Of a stretch of DNA of 9,572 nt, positions 7,557 through 9,572 are shown piece by piece. Numbering within the stretch: the first letter of the stretch is position 1; each line of letters begins with the position of its first letter. Source of the stretch: Caldifarciminota bacterium UBA3079 (lineage in GTDB: Bacteria; Hydrothermota; Tepidihabitantia; Tepidihabitantales; Tepidihabitantaceae). Where the stretch lies: contig DFBN01000117.1 in the NCBI GenBank assembly GCA_002366635.1, positions 12,181 through 21,752 on the forward strand, written 5' to 3'. The position numbers and the translations under genes are program-made. The notes beneath the pieces were generated by a model. That model was not told the DNA's origin, did no database searches, and was given only the letters and a program-made list of their open reading frames with translations.

Positions 7557-8298
7557 AGAAGTTTCGTTTATCGTCACGAGCAATTACAGCCCATACATTT
7601 TCAAGCGGACACTTTCTCGTTCTGCGGTTTTTGCGCTGCTGATCTTGGCCGGTCTCTTGCTCATTATTGTTCTCGTGGCACTGGTGCTAGCGGGTTCCGG
7701 GATGTACCGGCTGGCAAGACTTTCATATTTTGAGCACCGTAACAGCGAGCTCGAAGCCGAGTTTGCCAAGGTTTTACTTCTGCGCCAGCGCTTGGCCCGT
7801 GTTGAGGAACAGGAAAAGAAAATGGCGGAGATGCTTGGGGTGAAATTAACCCCGCCTCCTGTTGACTGGAATTCGGTGCCTTTTGATTCTTCGGTCATGC
7901 CAGAATGGACAGGTGCAGAAGTCTGGGGCAGCCGGCCAATTCCTGTAGTCGTGCCATTGGAAAGGTATGTTGTATCACGCGGTTTCACTTCGAGCCACCG
8001 GGGCATTGACTTGGCTGCTCAGTCTGGCACACCGGTCCGTGCTTCGGCTGACGGCGTCGTAACCGATTGCGGGACCGACAGTATTTTTGGACGATTTGTC
8101 CTGCTTTGCCATTTCCAAGGTTATGAAACATATTACGGCCACTTAAAGGAATGCAAAGTGGCCACGGGCGATACAGTACGGGCCAGCCAGACAATAGGCA
8201 CTGTTGGTTCAAGTGGCCGCTCGAGCGCGCCCCATCTGCATTTTGAAATCCGCAAGGACAGGAAACGGATAGACCCGACCGGCGTAATTAAATTCTGA
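7546..8298 (+). CDS. Membrane-anchored M23 family peptidoglycan endopeptidase
   Basis: M23 (LytM/lysostaphin-type) zinc peptidases cut peptide cross-links of peptidoglycan. This 250-aa protein has a short cytoplasmic N-terminus, one membrane segment at about 26-50 with no cleavage site evident, a charged helix likely to coil at about 62-97, a Pro-containing linker, and an M23 domain from about 135. The zinc and catalytic residues are intact: H151 and D155 in HRGID, H199 in YGHL, and H230/H232 in HLHFE. It is therefore probably active, unlike degenerate EnvC/NlpD-type relatives. The active domain would face the cell wall. The ATG at 7546 overlaps the end of parB by 11 bp and lacks a Shine-Dalgarno. 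An M23 gene next to parAB is often seen together with a bactofilin gene; none is present here. A role linking segregation to wall growth or division is inference. Confidence 0.93.
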   Translation: MARKEVSFIVTSNYSPYIFKRTLSRSAVFALLILAGLLLIIVLVALVLAGSGMYRLARLSYFEHRNSELEAEFAKVLLLRQRLARVEEQEKKMAEMLGVKLTPPPVDWNSVPFDSSVMPEWTGAEVWGSRPIPVVVPLERYVVSRGFTSSHRGIDLAAQSGTPVRASADGVVTDCGTDSIFGRFVLLCHFQGYETYYGHLKECKVATGDTVRASQTIGTVGSSGRSSAPHLHFEIRKDRKRIDPTGVIKF

Positions 8299-8322
8299 TT
8301 ATCCTCACCTGTCACAGAAAGG

Positions 8323-8353
8323 CTAACTGGACACCGGTCTAGCTGGACCTAGA
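8323..8353. repeat. Direct and inverted repeats over lipoprotein promoter
   Basis: CTAACTGGAC (8323-8332) and CTAGCTGGAC (8339-8348) are 10-bp direct repeats with one mismatch, 16 bp apart. TCTAG (8338-8342) and CTAGA (8349-8353) form a perfect inverted repeat with a 6-bp centre. The first direct repeat overlaps the proposed -35 and the inverted repeat overlaps the -10. This is the layout expected of an operator, but no regulator is identified. Confidence 0.4.
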
Positions 8354-8355
8354 AT
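8328..8355 (+). promoter_or_regulatory. Lipoprotein gene promoter, probably leaderless
   Basis: TGGACA (8328-8333, 5 of 6 to TTGACA) is followed by a 16-bp spacer and TAGAAT (8350-8355, 5 of 6 to TATAAT). Six bases separate it from the ATG at 8362. The expected start of transcription is the A of the ATG. No Shine-Dalgarno is seen. The 63-bp gap after the M23 gene shows no hairpin-plus-T-tract terminator, so some readthrough from the par operon is possible. Confidence 0.5.
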
Positions 8356-8361
8356 CAAATC

Positions 8362-9572
8362 ATGAACCGGAAACTTCTGAGCGTATTTTGGCTTCCAATC
8401 GCAGTAATTCTGGTAGGCGTTGCCGGCTGTGGACTTAAGGATAACCGGACCGTCATCAAGTTCTGGCATGCGATGGGGGGTGAATCGCAGAAAACACTGA
8501 AAGCGATGGTGGCTGAGTTCGAGAGCACGCACAAGGATATCCGTATCGAACTGGTCGGGATGGGTTCATACGATGCATTGGCCCAGAAGCTGATGGGTGC
8601 GGTTGCGGTGAAGAGTCCACCGACTATTGCACAGATGTATGAGAACTGGACTACCCAGCTTTATGCAAATGGCCAGCTTGAATTCCTGGATGGTTATGTG
8701 CACGGGCCAAACGGATTTTCTAGAAACGAAATAGCAGATATTTATCCCGCGCTTCTTGAGAATAACACCTGGGACGGGAAACTTCTTACCCTGCCTTTTA
8801 ACAAGAGTGTGCCAGTTTATTATTATAATGTTGAGATGCTTGATGCAGCGGGTTATTCGGAATTTCCAAAGACTTGGCCTGAATTTCGCCGGATGTGCAT
8901 GAAAGTGATGAAACGGGATAAATCAGGGAAGCCTGTGGTTTGGGCAACAGCCGGCGGCACTGATATTTGGGTTTTCGGTTCCATGCTTTTTCAGCAGGAT
9001 GGAAGGTTTTTGGACCGCGAGGATGGAAACCCGGAGTTTAACAGTCCTGCCGGGACACGCGGGCTTGAGTTCCAGGTTGAGCTTGTGCTCAAGGATAAAG
9101 TGCAGAATACCGATGTCGGCAGGAATCCGGTTGAAGATTTTCTGCTTAAGAGAATTGCATCCTTGCGGGGTAGTTCAACATGGCGGTCAGAGATGCTCGA
9201 TAAGGAAAGTTTTCCTGTAGGAATGGCCATGCTCCCGACTTGGGGTAAACCCGGGGCCATAGTTTACGGCACGAATATCGGTATGTTCAAGCAGGCTACC
9301 CAGAAACAGAAGGCAGCGGCCTGGGAATTCATTAAGTGGTTTCTCAGTCCAGAGCAGCAAGTAGAATGGTCTTTGGGGACATGGTATGCGCCGATTTACC
9401 GAAGGTGCCTTAAGGATGTGCGCATTTGCGAGCGTTTTCAGAATACCCCTGGTCTGAAACAGGCTTATGGCCAGATGGAGATTGCATTTTTTGAGCCCCG
9501 TGGATTGAAATGGCTTGGAGGTAGAAAAGCACTAGTTGAGGAACTTGAGGCTGCGATGCTGGGCCAGAAGAC
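8362..9572 (+). CDS. UgpB-like ABC transporter solute-binding lipoprotein, 3'-partial
   Basis: This is an extracytoplasmic solute-binding protein of ABC family 1 (MalE/UgpB type), which captures a sugar or glycerol-phosphate ligand for an ABC permease. The frame is open from 8362 to the window end, 403 codons. By comparison with E. coli UgpB, I estimate only about 30 residues are missing. It has a type II signal peptide: MNRK, a hydrophobic stretch, then lipobox VAGC with Cys23; Gly at +2 does not suggest inner-membrane retention. Family features in order: IKFWHAMGGES, GSYDAL, IAQMYEN, DGKLLTLPFNKSVPVYYYN, PKTWPEF, FNSPAGTRGLEF, AWEFIKWFLSPEQQVEW and YAPIYR. The usual GGxSL before the third part is replaced by GTNIGMF. 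The start is fixed by an in-frame TAG at 8350-8352. Its own promoter with repeats suggests regulated expression. Permease genes would be expected downstream. The exact ligand cannot be told. Confidence 0.92.
   Translation, partial: MNRKLLSVFWLPIAVILVGVAGCGLKDNRTVIKFWHAMGGESQKTLKAMVAEFESTHKDIRIELVGMGSYDALAQKLMGAVAVKSPPTIAQMYENWTTQLYANGQLEFLDGYVHGPNGFSRNEIADIYPALLENNTWDGKLLTLPFNKSVPVYYYNVEMLDAAGYSEFPKTWPEFRRMCMKVMKRDKSGKPVVWATAGGTDIWVFGSMLFQQDGRFLDREDGNPEFNSPAGTRGLEFQVELVLKDKVQNTDVGRNPVEDFLLKRIASLRGSSTWRSEMLDKESFPVGMAMLPTWGKPGAIVYGTNIGMFKQATQKQKAAAWEFIKWFLSPEQQVEWSLGTWYAPIYRRCLKDVRICERFQNTPGLKQAYGQMEIAFFEPRGLKWLGGRKALVEELEAAMLGQK

Noticed and set aside
7837..7853. GGGGT/ACCCC hairpin in the M23 gene
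   Set aside because: A 5-bp stem with a 7-base loop in the linker coding region is short and has no T-tract; it is within chance expectation.

Overview
The window is a compact bacterial chromosome segment with no RNA genes, mobile elements or CRISPR array. Seven genes fill almost all of it. It most likely comes from an uncultured bacterium; candidate division WOR-3/Stahlbacteria is a low-confidence guess from general style only. Features that stand out are tightly overlapping genes, almost no Shine-Dalgarno sequences, and core proteins that are clearly bacterial but diverged at normally invariant positions.

Layout: (1) 2-3343 (+) is smc, cut at its 5' end so that the Walker A lies just outside the window. 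(2) 3336-4223 (+) is ftsY, the signal recognition particle receptor, overlapping smc by 8 bp; smc-ftsY is a common bacterial gene pair. (3) 4220-5848 (-) encodes a protein made almost wholly of HEAT-like repeats. It is convergent with ftsY and the two stop codons overlap. (4) After a 92-bp divergent promoter region, 5941-8298 (+) is a three-gene overlapping operon: parA/soj, parB/spo0J and a membrane-anchored M23 peptidase. (5) After a 63-bp gap, 8362-9572 (+) is a UgpB-like ABC-transporter solute-binding lipoprotein, cut at its 3' end. No gene-free stretch exceeds 100 bp.

Functionally the centre of the window concerns chromosome organisation and segregation. ParB loads SMC in known systems, and ParA moves or separates ParB-marked origins. 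FtsY targets membrane proteins, and the M23 enzyme remodels peptidoglycan. The HEAT protein sits between the two segregation loci, but its role is unknown. The lipoprotein appears to begin a separate sugar or glycerol-phosphate uptake operon.

The most notable observations are: a shared promoter geometry (-35, 16-bp spacer, TAGAAT/TAGATT, 6 nt, ATG) before both operon-leading plus-strand genes, which predicts leaderless mRNAs; an SMC with several altered hallmark motifs; paired repeats over the lipoprotein promoter; a recent-looking 32-bp duplication inside the HEAT gene; and a two-tier perfect hairpin near the end of ftsY.
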